Positions 1-10,900 of a DNA stretch of 47,468 nt are shown here, piece by piece (the first letter of the stretch is position 1; every line of letters starts with the position of its first letter). Below the pieces are notes generated by a model. It ran no database searches, had not been told where the DNA came from, and saw only the letters and a list, made by a program, of their open reading frames with translations. The DNA lies in NCBI GenBank assembly GCA_000226015.1, contig JH152739.1:38849-86316 (forward strand), read 5' to 3'. Made by a program: the position numbers and the translations under genes. This DNA comes from Mnemiopsis leidyi (Eukaryota; Ctenophora; Tentaculata; Lobata; Bolinopsidae).

Positions 1-39
1 AGATTGCATAGGCAAATGCCCTTAGCGCACCCCTCTAGG

Positions 40-116
40 ATTGACGGATCTGGGAATCGAACCCCAGATCTCCTGCATAGACAGTCGGGGTAGATACCAC
101 TACACCACCACTTATA
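40..116 (-). repeat. tRNA-like sequence, probably a tRNA-derived SINE
   Basis: Read on the minus strand this holds an A-box-like stretch (TGGTGTAGTGG) and a good B box (GGTTCGATTCC) with the spacing of a tRNA gene, the internal Pol III promoter. The anticodon stem has two mismatched pairs and the T stem pairs properly only with an enlarged loop. A working tRNA is therefore unlikely, and a tRNA-derived SINE head or pseudo-tRNA is the better reading. Confidence 0.5.
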
Positions 117-134
117 GTACTTACCTGTTAAGAG

Positions 135-232
135 TTAACGGGTGATACGCATCTAGGATTGCGTCCAAATGCGTGACAGCATGTGAAGTCCACGACAGTA
201 GGTTATCAACCTACAATGCAGCTGACAAAATA
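135..232. repeat. Dispersed repeat, second copy at the window's right end
   Basis: This stretch has the same blocks in the same order as 47090-47190: an 'aacgggtgatacgcatctag' block, 'aaatgcgtgacagc', and a 7-bp perfect hairpin GTAGGTT-ATC-AACCTAC. It is a dispersed mobile-element family; no coding capacity is visible. Confidence 0.6.
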
Positions 233-545
233 ATTTTTGGTTATAATATATCATTGGCGAGATTATATATTGTTTTAATATGAGACCAGTGTAGAGAGTT
301 TGGAGTGCACAGGTCGGGCATCACATCAACAAGCTTATCAGAAACAGAACACACTTGAATTGGGAGGGTAATTTCAAAAGCTTGACCATTTCAGCGCAAC
401 TCTCTCTACAGTGGCTCTCTCTAAGTTCCCCTTTGATCGTTGTTAAAAACAAGGTCATACATCTGTTAATTGAGGGATTTAAATATTGACAACAAAACTT
501 ACCTAATATGCACCAAAGTAACTTGCTTTGTATGCACAATTAGTC

Positions 546-940
546 GTCATCAAATGTTTGATTGCCTAGTGCCTCTGTACTTAAGACTCATTCTTCTGCC
601 TCCCCAGCAATGATCAGTTGCAGCTGTAATCTGTTAAGAACTTCAGTTGGTAGTTTATTCCAAAACAACATTGCCCTTTCATTTATGAAATTCCTTTTAA
701 TACAATTGAACTTGGAGCTTTTACTCTTTCCAGGCTTACAAATCAAATTGACTCCTGATCAACTAAAATTTAAAACTCCAGCTAGCTGGGATAAACCTTG
801 GCTAGCCTTCCAATCTTCAATAAGATCACATCTCGAACGCCTCCCAGCAAGAGTTGTCAGCTGTAGAACCTGCAGTTGCTCTGAGTACCGAAGAAAGCCT
901 ATCCCTTCTATCATACTGGTGAAGCGTCTCTGAACGCTCT
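546..940 (-). pseudogene. LINE (CR1/jockey-like) reverse transcriptase C-terminal relic
   Basis: The minus strand translates to a segment typical of the C-terminal end of non-LTR retrotransposon ORF2. It has the 'RSVQRRFTSMIEG' motif, then 'LAGRRSRCDLIEDWK', then an 'INERAMLFWNKLPTEV' block and a short tail. In CR1/jockey-type elements these blocks follow the reverse transcriptase domain in this order. There is an in-frame stop before the last block and no upstream polymerase domain in the window, so this is a truncated dead copy. The open plus-strand frame over the same bases is its shadow. Confidence 0.7.
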
Positions 941-1173
941 TGATCCTAATTATTAAAGACCAGTTACCATGCTCAGCTGCAGAACTGTAAATTTTTAGGG
1001 TCGAAATTTAAATCCACATTGTTTTCAAACAAATAAAGTTAGAGTAAGTAAATGTAAAAAAAGTTTTGTTTTAAGTACAGCTCAACGGAAATCTAACTTT
1101 GCTGAGACTTGTTTAATGTTTTTCCTTCTGAAAATTTGAAACCCCTAATGAGGACACTTATTATGACACTAGG
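941..1173. other. AT-rich region upstream of POMT2
   Basis: No gene is visible. The segment presumably holds the POMT2 promoter and 5' UTR. An AG dinucleotide lies one base before the POMT2 start codon, which could be a splice or trans-splice acceptor. Confidence 0.4.
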
Positions 1174-4100
1174 ATGGAAGGGAAATATCATTGGTCAAAC
1201 CCCTCATTGGCTATTGAAATGGCTGTTGTATTCATTGGAAGTTTAGTGACAAGATTTAACAAACTTTGTGATCCTGATGTGGTGTGTTGGGATGAAACAC
1301 ATTTTGGCAAATTTGCAAGCTATTATCTTAAGTCCGAGAACTACTTTGATGTACATCCTCCTCTTGGTAAAATGATGCTTGCGCTCTTTGGAGAGTTTTC
1401 CAGCTACAACGGAAGCTTTTCATTTGAAAAACCTGGACAAGAATATGGAGACACTAATTACTGTGGAATTAGAGGCTTTTGTGCCTTACTAGGTTCTGCT
1501 GTCCCTCCCTTGATATATGCAGTTGTTCAATCTCAGGTATTTCTACAATAAATTCCTACTGCAACTGTACATTTCTATTTGTAGATGATTTCTCTTAATC
1601 GCATGCAATCAAAAGTTAAGTGTTTACAAGTCAATTTAATTTTACTGCAATTTTTACAGATATCTAGAAATGCTGGAATAGTATGTGCATGTCTGCTCAC
1701 ATTTGACACAGGCTTGATTACTTTATCACAATTTATACTGTTAGAATCTCCTCTTTTCTTCTTTCTTGCAACTGCATTAGCACTACATCAACTCACAAGG
1801 TAAGGACTTGCAATTTTCTGTATTGATATCGAAACTAGCTTCTTTATTAAGATCTGTGGTTTTTTACTTGACAGTTTTAACATATAATTAATTTGCTGTT
1901 GGTAAGAACATTTCAGCTCACAATCAATTGTTCTTGCCCGTATACATCAAGTACTTGTAGCCATTATATGTTGCCTTGGAAGTATGCAGTTTATCATATT
2001 ATGTATTCTGAAACTATTGCTATTTATCAATTTTGTGACTAATTTTTAAAAATAATATATCAATAAAATGAATTTTTCAGATGTAGCACATTGTACAGCA
2101 AATCTTGGATGTGTGTTATTACTGCTGCTGGAGCATCATTGGGTTGCATAATGAGTGTTAAATATATTGGTGTATTTACAGTTGCTTATATTGGTTTCTT
2201 GGTGAGTAAATTTATATTCTAAGTGATTAACAATATCACTTGATTCAGTTAACGAGAAATCTTCTTGTCTTTCTGCTGAATTTGAAACATATTGCAGGTG
2301 ATAGAAGATCTCTGGAAGATGGTCACAGACAAAAATTGCCACATCAAGGATGCAGCTGTTTATTTTAGTGCTTTTGCCTCATCCTTCATTGTCTTGCCAG
2401 CTCTTCTTTACATACTGTTCTTTGTTATTCACTTCCGCTTCACATTGAATACCACAGATTCGGATTCCACATACAGCCCTTCTTTTCAAGCCAGGTATGA
2501 CAAGGAAATAAGCTATTGAATCCATATTGTAATATGACAATGATTATCTCAATAGATGATTATGTAGAGATGTGTGACTAAGTATAATGTTATTATCAAT
2601 CATAGTATTGTCTATATGCCTTTAATGCTGATTAAGCAGTTCAAATAAATCTCTAGTAAGTCGCTTGTAATGAAATCCTCTGCAAATTAATTCCTTAACA
2701 ACTAAAAACTAGTTTGATAGGTAACAAAGTAGCTGACATAAAGAATAGCCAGTACTTACACTATCAGAACAACGTTCGGTTTAAGAAAGGACACTTTCTA
2801 CTGCACTCTCACCATCTCACTTACCCAGACATTGGACTCAATCAGGTTTATTCAACTTTTTAGGGCAAAGCAAAATCACATTTTTATCAAAATTTTATGG
2901 CGGATTGAAGCCGTTGTTGGAAAATTATGATTTATGAATATTGACAAATGCATGTCACCTCCACAGAAGAAATAGTTGTCTGATTGAGCCTGTCATGCAA
3001 AAAATTCAATTAATCTGTTTTTGAAACTATCAATATCAAGATATAGCCTGCTGAGTCCTGACACAAAACTCTGATATTCAGGTGACAGGGTATGGACACC
3101 GGGATGAGAACAACGAGTGGGAAGTAGAGAGATGTCTGGGAACCCCAGGGTACGGGGATTCTCTCATTGTGTCAGGAGGCATGATACAGCTCAGACATAG
3201 AGCTACTGGGAGATACCTAACAGTTCTACCCGATATAGCCGGCATCACTGATCTGGTTGATAATAGGGTAGGTGACTCGTCCAGGAGTTGTCTGTTTAAC
3301 CACAATTTGTAAACTCGGTTGTAACTTGTTTGATAGCAGTAAAGTTCGGATAACAAATACTCCGCTCCCTTTTCTTAACTGAACACATCAAACAACATAT
3401 CATTTATATCGGCACTAATTCTTTAGGTTCAATTGTTCTAATTCTCTTTGAAAATTTACCGCTTTTCTGTTTATGTTTACAGCGCACACACAACTTTGTT
3501 TTTAGGTAGTTACAACCGAGAACAGTGATCTCAACAGCTGTCTGCAAATCACTCTCTCGGACGTTTCTAGAAAGTTCCAGAAAGTTGAGACATTCCAGAC
3601 TGATCTTGTTTTGTTGAGTTTGAACAACAAATGTGCTCTAAAGATGGGGGAGAAACAATTGCCAGAGTATGGCGCTAAACAAATTGAGGTTATAGAGCGT
3701 TGGGGTATCTTTTCTTAAACTGTAAATACTAAATTGTGAATTCTGTAAACAATAATATACGCATTATTGTTACATTATTATGTTACACATCATCATGGGT
3801 GCAGATTATGATATGAGATAAACTTTTTAGTTACCGAGAAATTTTCTTTAGTTTGCTTTAGAGGCGAAACTTTACTATGAGCCCCCCAGTCATTGTTTTA
3901 CATTTTACATTTTGGGGCGGAGCTCCAGAAAATTTTGTTTAATTTGTTGCAATTAAGGAAAATTGAGCTTTGCTGTTTCGTTCTGGGGGCCAAGCCCCCG
4001 AAAATTTTAAGAAAATCATGATTAATTAGTCTCAGATAACGAATCTGGCAATAAAGGAAAGGATTTACTTCGTTATTTTGTTCTCAGGAGAAGCCCCCAA

Positions 4101-7100
4101 TATTTTGGAAATGGAAACTGCAGGCTGCAATTTTGAAACGGATAAATTTAAGTCTATCATAATTTCAATTCTATTCTAGGGGTGGAGCCCCAAAAAATTT
4201 TGGAAAATCATGATTTATTTGTCTCAAGAAACGAATCTGGCAATAAAGGAACAGCTGATCTTCGTTATTATGTTCTCGGCTGAAGCCCAGATTTTTTGGA
4301 AGCTACAGGCAACCGGCTACAATTTTGGAACGGCTAAAGTGTATCATTTCAATCTAAAATTCTGGGGGGAAAGCCCCCAAAAATTTTAGAAAAATCATCA
4401 TTAATTTGTCGCTGACAACGTTTCTGGGAATAAAGGAAAGGCTATTCTTGGTTATTTTTTGGAAACTGCAGGCTGCAATTTTCGAATAGCAAAGTTTATT
4501 TTTTAGTAGTTTTATACCTTATTGTGACGAACTTATAATGTTGTCCACAGAATTCAATTATGCTAATCAAATTTGGAGCAAACTCAGAACATCCCAGAAA
4601 TGGAAAGTAAACTTTCTGTTTGATTTGTTGCACGAAAAAATAGGTGCTAAACGATACTGAACATTATTACATTAAATGGTTGGGATCTTTTTTCCCCCAT
4701 AAAGAACCAATTACCAAACTAAAATTTGAGAAAAATTTTTATTAAGTTAGGTTTCAAAATTGTATGACACTTTGATTTTCCTTTGAATTTTTTTTCATAA
4801 AGAACCAATTGCCAAACTAAAATTTGAGAAAAATTCCATTTAGCTAGGTTGCAAAGTTGTATGACACTTCTATTTTTCTTTGAAAAGGGCACCTCAAATG
4901 GACCTTTTCTGCAGGGGTGCACATCATTACACACAACACTCACAATGCTATACAGTATAGTGAATACTCTACAGTACTTCACTAGTTTCTTCATCTATTT
5001 CGTTACAATCAGGTGACATGTACGAGACGGCACGTGCGGAAGCCTACTTCAGTTCAATTTACTTTAGAGCACAATATCTCTCCTCACGAGGCAGAAAATA
5101 CTCAGAGTATCCAGCCTTCTAGCTTCTTTCAGAAACTCTCCGAAATGCAGGTCAAACTGATGTTATTGTTTACTACATTTAATGCCATAATTTCATTCAA
5201 CTACATTAACCTTCTTTCAACTAAATTGACACATTTCGTTCAATTATACTCATTTTCATTTCATACTGAACTGAAGGCTCCTAACCCAACCGAATTCCAA
5301 AGACTGCCCCCTTGTTAAAATCTCCACTACTGCAGGTGAAGATGCTGGTTACTAACAACGCTTTGCTTCCCTCTGAAGAGGAACGTTCTTCCCGGCCCTG
5401 GATGTGGCCGCTAGACTGGGAGGGACTCTGGTTTGCTCTCAGCCACAAACACGGCGGGGTATATTTTCTCGGTAATTATGTCGTCTTGCTCATTCTGTAA
5501 CAATGTATTTGTTTTTCATGTCTAATCGTCGTATCCTTTTTTAATAATCCCAAAATCTGGACTGTGTAATGAGAATTCTCTTAAAATTTGTGGCTAGAGT
5601 TTAGGTCTTAAAATATCGCTATACTAGAAACGCATAAACCTATCATTATTGTTACCGTGGTTACTGAGTTCTGACATCTGTTAATAATTCCAAATTTGGA
5701 ACACAGATCATTGTTGCCATTCTAAAGTTGGTAATTATAGGTGCATGGAGTTTTGGACTAGCACTACATGATAATTGTGATAACAGTTGAGTCATACATC
5801 CACTGTACATCTACACCGCACACTGTTCACTGTCCCGTTGATCTGTGTCTGGAACATTCCATCATGCCAATATTATACTCATCTCTGTTTTCCCCAATTG
5901 TACACGGTACTCTCGAGATTTCCTCGCTATTTCGATGTAGTTACTGAGATGTGCTTCTTTAGGTTTTATGTGATCTTCTTTATCGCGTATTCAACTGAAT
6001 CCCTTGTTTAACTGAACATGTAAAAGTAATTCTGACTTTATAATGACATAACAGTTTATTTACTTATTTCACATATTGCGTCTTTCAATTCCTATCTGAT
6101 AATGTCATGCTAGTCCTCGGATTTTGTTGAAGATGTTTCCTTCAGTTTTCTTTATTGTATTCTGCGTACAAAAACCGAGGACGTATATTCAGGTGTCTAA
6201 GCTGGGATCGACTGTAGAGCTACATAAATTTCCAGTAAGAATCTACACACTTCATACAATTTTCCGCACTAATCCCAATGTACTAGCCAGCTAGTCACTT
6301 TTCAAATCTCTCTTCTCTGAACCTGGCCGGATGTTTACAAATTTGGGCTAATTGACAAAGCTTTACCTTATATACAGCGACTTAGGTGTAATCGTAATTA
6401 CTCTACATCTGATCAGCTGGTAATGGAAACATTCCAAAAAATTTCAAGAGCAGTTCAGTTTGAAGGTTTTAAGTTAAATTTAGGAGAATAGGAGGTTTGG
6501 CGAAGAGCTAGCGATTATTTCGCAATGCATATTGTGTTCAGAAGGTTATGATATAAGGCAGCAACATTCGTCAGGCGTTGACCCAGCTGCTTAATTCTTC
6601 AAATGTCTTTGTTCCTATGTCAGAGCGTAGCATTGACAGCAGCATGATCTTTATTGTCAAGAATTTTCTACATTTTATTGCATTATGCCATCAATACAAT
6701 AATGTATTCTTATTTCAATTAACGTCATTTCAGGGAATCCTGTTATTTTCTGGACAAACTTGTTAATGATATTTGTTCTTCTCTTCATCAATGTGAAGCA
6801 ATCTTACACTAAACTCAGGGCTCAGGTAAAAAACGTTGGTTTAAAATTAGTTAATTAATGTTATTAATTGAACAAATTAATATAGCGTAGCTTAATTTTT
6901 CACCGAGAATAAAGCAATCCATTTTGCGCACAAAGATATCCTCAGCAACCCACGCAGGAAATACCGTATGGAGAGAAGGAGCTGTACCAGACAAACTGGT
7001 ACCTATTTGGGTACCTACTCCACTACGTCCCCTTCTTCCTCATGGGTCGCGTTCTTTACTTCCACCACTTCTACAGCGCCTTTATCTTCAACTGCATGTT

Positions 7101-7299
7101 GTCGGGCGGGGTTGTGGAAATGCTGTTAACACGCTGCTCCACACGCACCGCCATTCGTCTCAGATGTGCGCTTTTGCTGGTGATTCTGGCGAGTTTTGTT
7201 GCTTTCGCACCTTTGGCGTACGGTATTCCTGTTGATGAGGATCACAAGACGTATGGTTATGTAACGTGGTTCAGATGGCTCGACACGTGGAGCTTTTAA
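1174..7299 (+). CDS. POMT2: Protein O-mannosyltransferase 2 (POMT2), 11 exons
   Basis: POMT2 transfers mannose from dolichyl-phosphate-mannose to Ser/Thr in the ER membrane, working with POMT1 in the alpha-dystroglycan pathway. Exons by phase-consistent GT-AG sites: 1174-1536, 1660-1799, 2081-2201, 2298-2494, 2749-2845, 3082-3267, 3506-3688, 5013-5150, 5336-5471, 6734-6825, 6946-7299, giving about 668 aa against about 750 in human. The first luminal loop has the catalytic acidic pair in CWDETHFGK and the HPPLGKM motif. Exon 5 gives the HSH..YPD element, and MIR repeats follow (VTGYGHRD..NEWEVE, then MIQLRHRATGRYL). The last exon has YVPFFLMGRVLYFHH and ends with WLDTWSF, matching the POMT2 rather than POMT1 C-terminus. 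Start: first in-frame ATG, with no in-frame ATG just upstream. Exon 5's acceptor (AATAG) is weak and its left edge is the least certain point. Confidence 0.93.
3960..4490. repeat. About 190-bp degenerate tandem repeat in POMT2 intron 7
   Basis: A block of the form 'aaaatcatgattaattagtctcagataacgaatctggcaataaaggaaagg', followed by a 'cttcgttattttgttctc' block and 'aagcccc..aattttgga', recurs about every 190 bp, near 4012, 4205 and 4392. The copies differ at many sites. They lie inside the 1.3-kb intron between exons 7 and 8; no function is apparent. Confidence 0.7.
4697..4890. repeat. Two-copy ~97-bp tandem duplication in POMT2 intron 7
   Basis: The string 'cataaagaaccaatt', then 'ccaaactaaaatttgagaaa', then 'gtatgacact', occurs at about 4698 and again at about 4795 with modest divergence. 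It is a direct tandem duplication within the intron, with no coding signal. Confidence 0.75.
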
Positions 7300-7960
7300 A
7301 TTAGATTGTGTTGTGTGGGCATTTTTATTTGTTTGTGTATATATTTTGTTTGTGTATATATTTCGTCAAAGTGATGACCGATGGCGTAAGGTTTAATAAC
7401 TATTTATAGAGTTTGATGCTTTAAGTTTCATATTTTTGTTTATATTTGTTTATATTTTTGTTTTATTTCGTAAGAATTTTAAGGATATTTACCGCACGTT
7501 GAATTCGATTTATATTTTGTATAGTTTACCAATTCTATGCTGTGAATTTTTGTTAGTTTAGTAATTTGTGTAAGTCAATTTTGTTATTTAAGTAATTCAT
7601 ACAAAATTATAATTACGACCTACCATTCACTTAGAGCTTTTAGTAGTTATTTGTATGCATTGTAATTATTTACATTCTTATTTTGAATCGACATATAATA
7701 AAACGTGTTTTAGGGGTTTTGCAAATTGTTAAATAATGGACATTTTCAGTATACTGAACAGTAGAATGAAAATATACTGTATATATATAAACATTTGTTT
7801 TCAACTGAAACTTCGATTTACTGTGAAAATTAAAATTATTATCGCTTCTACGTTCTACGCTCATTTTCTATCTTGATACGCTCATTCTCTATCTTGATAC
7901 CTTACCGCTCACGCAGTCACGCTAGAAGCACCTAAATTTACCCCACCAAATTAGGATACA
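7300..7960. other. POMT2 3' region and RFC3 upstream region
   Basis: AT-rich, with no gene seen. 'cgctcattttctatcttgata' and 'cgctcattctctatcttgata' form a short direct duplication at about 7858-7900. A TTAG ends six bases before the RFC3 ATG. Confidence 0.4.
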
Positions 7961-10900
7961 ATGGCACTGTGGGTCGACAAACACCGACCTAAATCCCTCT
8001 CACAGTTAGACTACCACAAACCCTTAGCTCAACACCTCAAGAAGTTGGTAAACAGTGGAGACTTCCCGCATCTACTGGTTTACGGACCCAGTGGCGCAGG
8101 CAAGAAGACCAGGATAATGTGTCTGCTGCGCGAGATATACGGCGCGGGAGTGGAGAAGTTGCGGATAGAGCATCACTCCTTTAATACTCCTAGCAATAAG
8201 AAGATCGAGATCAGCACGATAGCCAGCAACTATCACATAATGGTTAGCTTTTTGAACTGTTTGGTTTGACTTTTAAGCCACTAACTTAATTAGATGCTAA
8301 GTAATTGGTCGTGTTTTCCAGTAAGTCTATGGACGTCAGTATCATTGGGGAGGAGTCGGAAATTTGTGCTTTCACGTGACAGCGATTGACCAATGAGAAG
8401 CGGGATACGACCAATTAATTTCGAGACGTCACGTGATAAAACATTTGACCGACTCATCTTCAAGAATTCTGACTTTCATTTCTAAGCATACAGCAGGTTA
8501 TAGTTTATAGTTCCTTCTGTTTGTTCACACAGTACTGACATCTCCTCTCCTTCTCAAGGTAAATCCTTCTGATGCGGGAATATACGACCGAGTAGTAATC
8601 CAGGATCTCATCAAGACCATCGCTCAAACTAACCAACTCGACTCAGAGAAGATGAGAGAGTTTAAAGTCGTTGTTCTTACAGGTGCGAACAAAGTAACTT
8701 ATGCGTTATTATCGACTTTCCCGATCTTAAAACAGATCTTAAAATTTGGATGCTGAAGGTTAATTTGATCACAAATTTTTCACTTCCAGATGCGGACAGA
8801 CTGACCAAAGACGCGCAGCATGCTTTGAGGCGCACTATGGAAAAGTACATGTCCAAGTGCAGAGTGATCATGTGTACGAACAGTATCAGCAAAATGATCC
8901 CTGCCATCCGGAGTCGTTGTTTAGGTCCTGCTTTGTTGAGAACACTTATTTTTGTGAAGGAACACTTGCGGCATCGTGGCACTAGTTGTCCAGAATTTTA
9001 AGGGCTGACTCTCAATTTCTCTGTTTCGAGCTTTAATTGATTCCACAAAACAGTAGTCATGAAGTACTAAGTGTCACTAACTTTTAGGTTTGATTTTACT
9101 TCAAGACTGTAACTCTAATTTTTCCTGCAGGTATCAGAATATCTGCTCCCAATCAGGAGGAGATGACCTCTGTTCTCAATCTAACATGCAGAAAAGAAGG
9201 TTCGTTTTTTATTTTTCAGGTTTTGTTTTCATCAGATAGTAGATTCTCATACTACTTAACTCACTGTTTCATGAAAAATCAAATTATAACGTGGTAGTTG
9301 AGTGACTGTATAGTGTTTAACCTCGTAAGTAACAAACAATTTCCTGATCTCAAATTAAAAGTCTAAAAATACATGATAACATCTTAGCGTTTGTTACAAA
9401 TTGCGAAAATGATACTATTTTGTCCTATTAGTCATCACCACCTCCGCCTCCACCACCACCTCCACCATAATCACCACCACCTCCACCATAATCACCACCA
9501 CCTCCACCATAATTACCACCACCTCCACCATAACCACTACAATCGTAACCACCACCACTTCCACCGTAATCACAATCAATACCATAATCGCCATCTCTGT
9601 TCCTGTAGTCACCTTCATCACCGTCACTATCCTCCACACCACTCCCATCATCACCTTCACTGGCTTCATCTCTCCGTTTTAAGGACTTGAAATTCTTGGG
9701 ACGTCTGCGTTTCCCGTACTGGGTATTTCTGGCAGGGGCATTGTTGTTCTGAGTCTGATCGCACCCAGTACAGCGTCCCCCGTCTGCGTGTTTCCAGAAC
9801 TGATAAGTGAGCCCGACAGCAAACAAACCACCAATCACAACAATTAGTATGATGAGGGTTTTCGATATCGCTGGCTTGCTTTTAGTTCCTTCTGAAAATC
9901 GTAGTGAACTATAGTGTAAATTGTAGAAATCAAATACACAGTGTGGCAGGTAATTAAGACGAATGATTTAAATGTTTGTACAAAAGAAGCAAAATCCTCG
10001 GATAGAAGTATTCACCAGTAAAAGTATGACAAGTTCTGTAAAATAGTATAATATCAATTGTATGATCTAGACAAATGATGTTGCATTCAAATCAGAGAAC
10101 TCACTTTCTTTTTCATCGAAGCAGCTTTTCTCAGCTGCTGAACTCAAAATATTTCCGTTTTTTTGAAGACTCACAGATCCGGAATATGTTGTACATTTCA
10201 AATAAGAATTTTCTTGCCCCCCAAGCAGCACTACGCCGGTACACCTTAGAAAAAGGTGTTCAGCCTTTGGATAGATATTTTTACTTGCATGCTCATTAAA
10301 CGACCACTAATTAATATAGATTATGACCCCGGCCCGTATTATAGATTGTTAAGACAAGAATTGGTCCTTTTAAAAAAGAACATAACCATGATTATATATA
10401 TTATTGACATGACCCATTCCTCAATGCTGGGTATAATACTAATACACTGTATGGTTGATACCTCTCCAGCGCTAAGCACTTTTCTAAACAGTCTTCCAAT
10501 GATGAAGCGTATTGTGACGATATCTCCTGGCCTCCACGCAGTTCTGATACAGACTTTATACAGTCTAAGAAATCACGGTTTTAACTATGGTTCAACATGA
10601 AAGTCAGAGTTAACTTTGTGGAATGATTAGACCTTGCTAATATTAGTTTGTGATTATGATTAGTCAGATTAGATATATAAAACTGTTATTTTAATAGATT
10701 ATCTAGAAGGTTGTTCACGGTTCAGAGTACTTGCAAATCTTTTACTTTTACTTACCAATATTTACAGCCTGCGTCATTGGAGTCCACATAAACATAAAAA
10801 AAGCAAGCTTCATTTTAATCCTTGCTGGATGTGCCCAAAATGTGGCTTCAGAGTCGCGTGATCAACATTTTGTTACATTTTTTTCTGATTATCCAAATGA

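Noticed and set aside
40..116. Functional tRNA gene
   Set aside because: Pol III boxes are good but anticodon and T stems do not pair properly; called tRNA-like repeat instead.
1174..7299. POMT1 rather than POMT2
   Set aside because: The MIR-region motifs and the C-terminal FRWLDTWSF and FFLMGRVLYFHH match POMT2 better.
9391..9690. Plus-strand His-rich frame (metal-binding protein?)
   Set aside because: It is the reverse of the Gly/Asp/Tyr tail of the minus-strand PAN-like gene, whose exon model is complete and phase-consistent.
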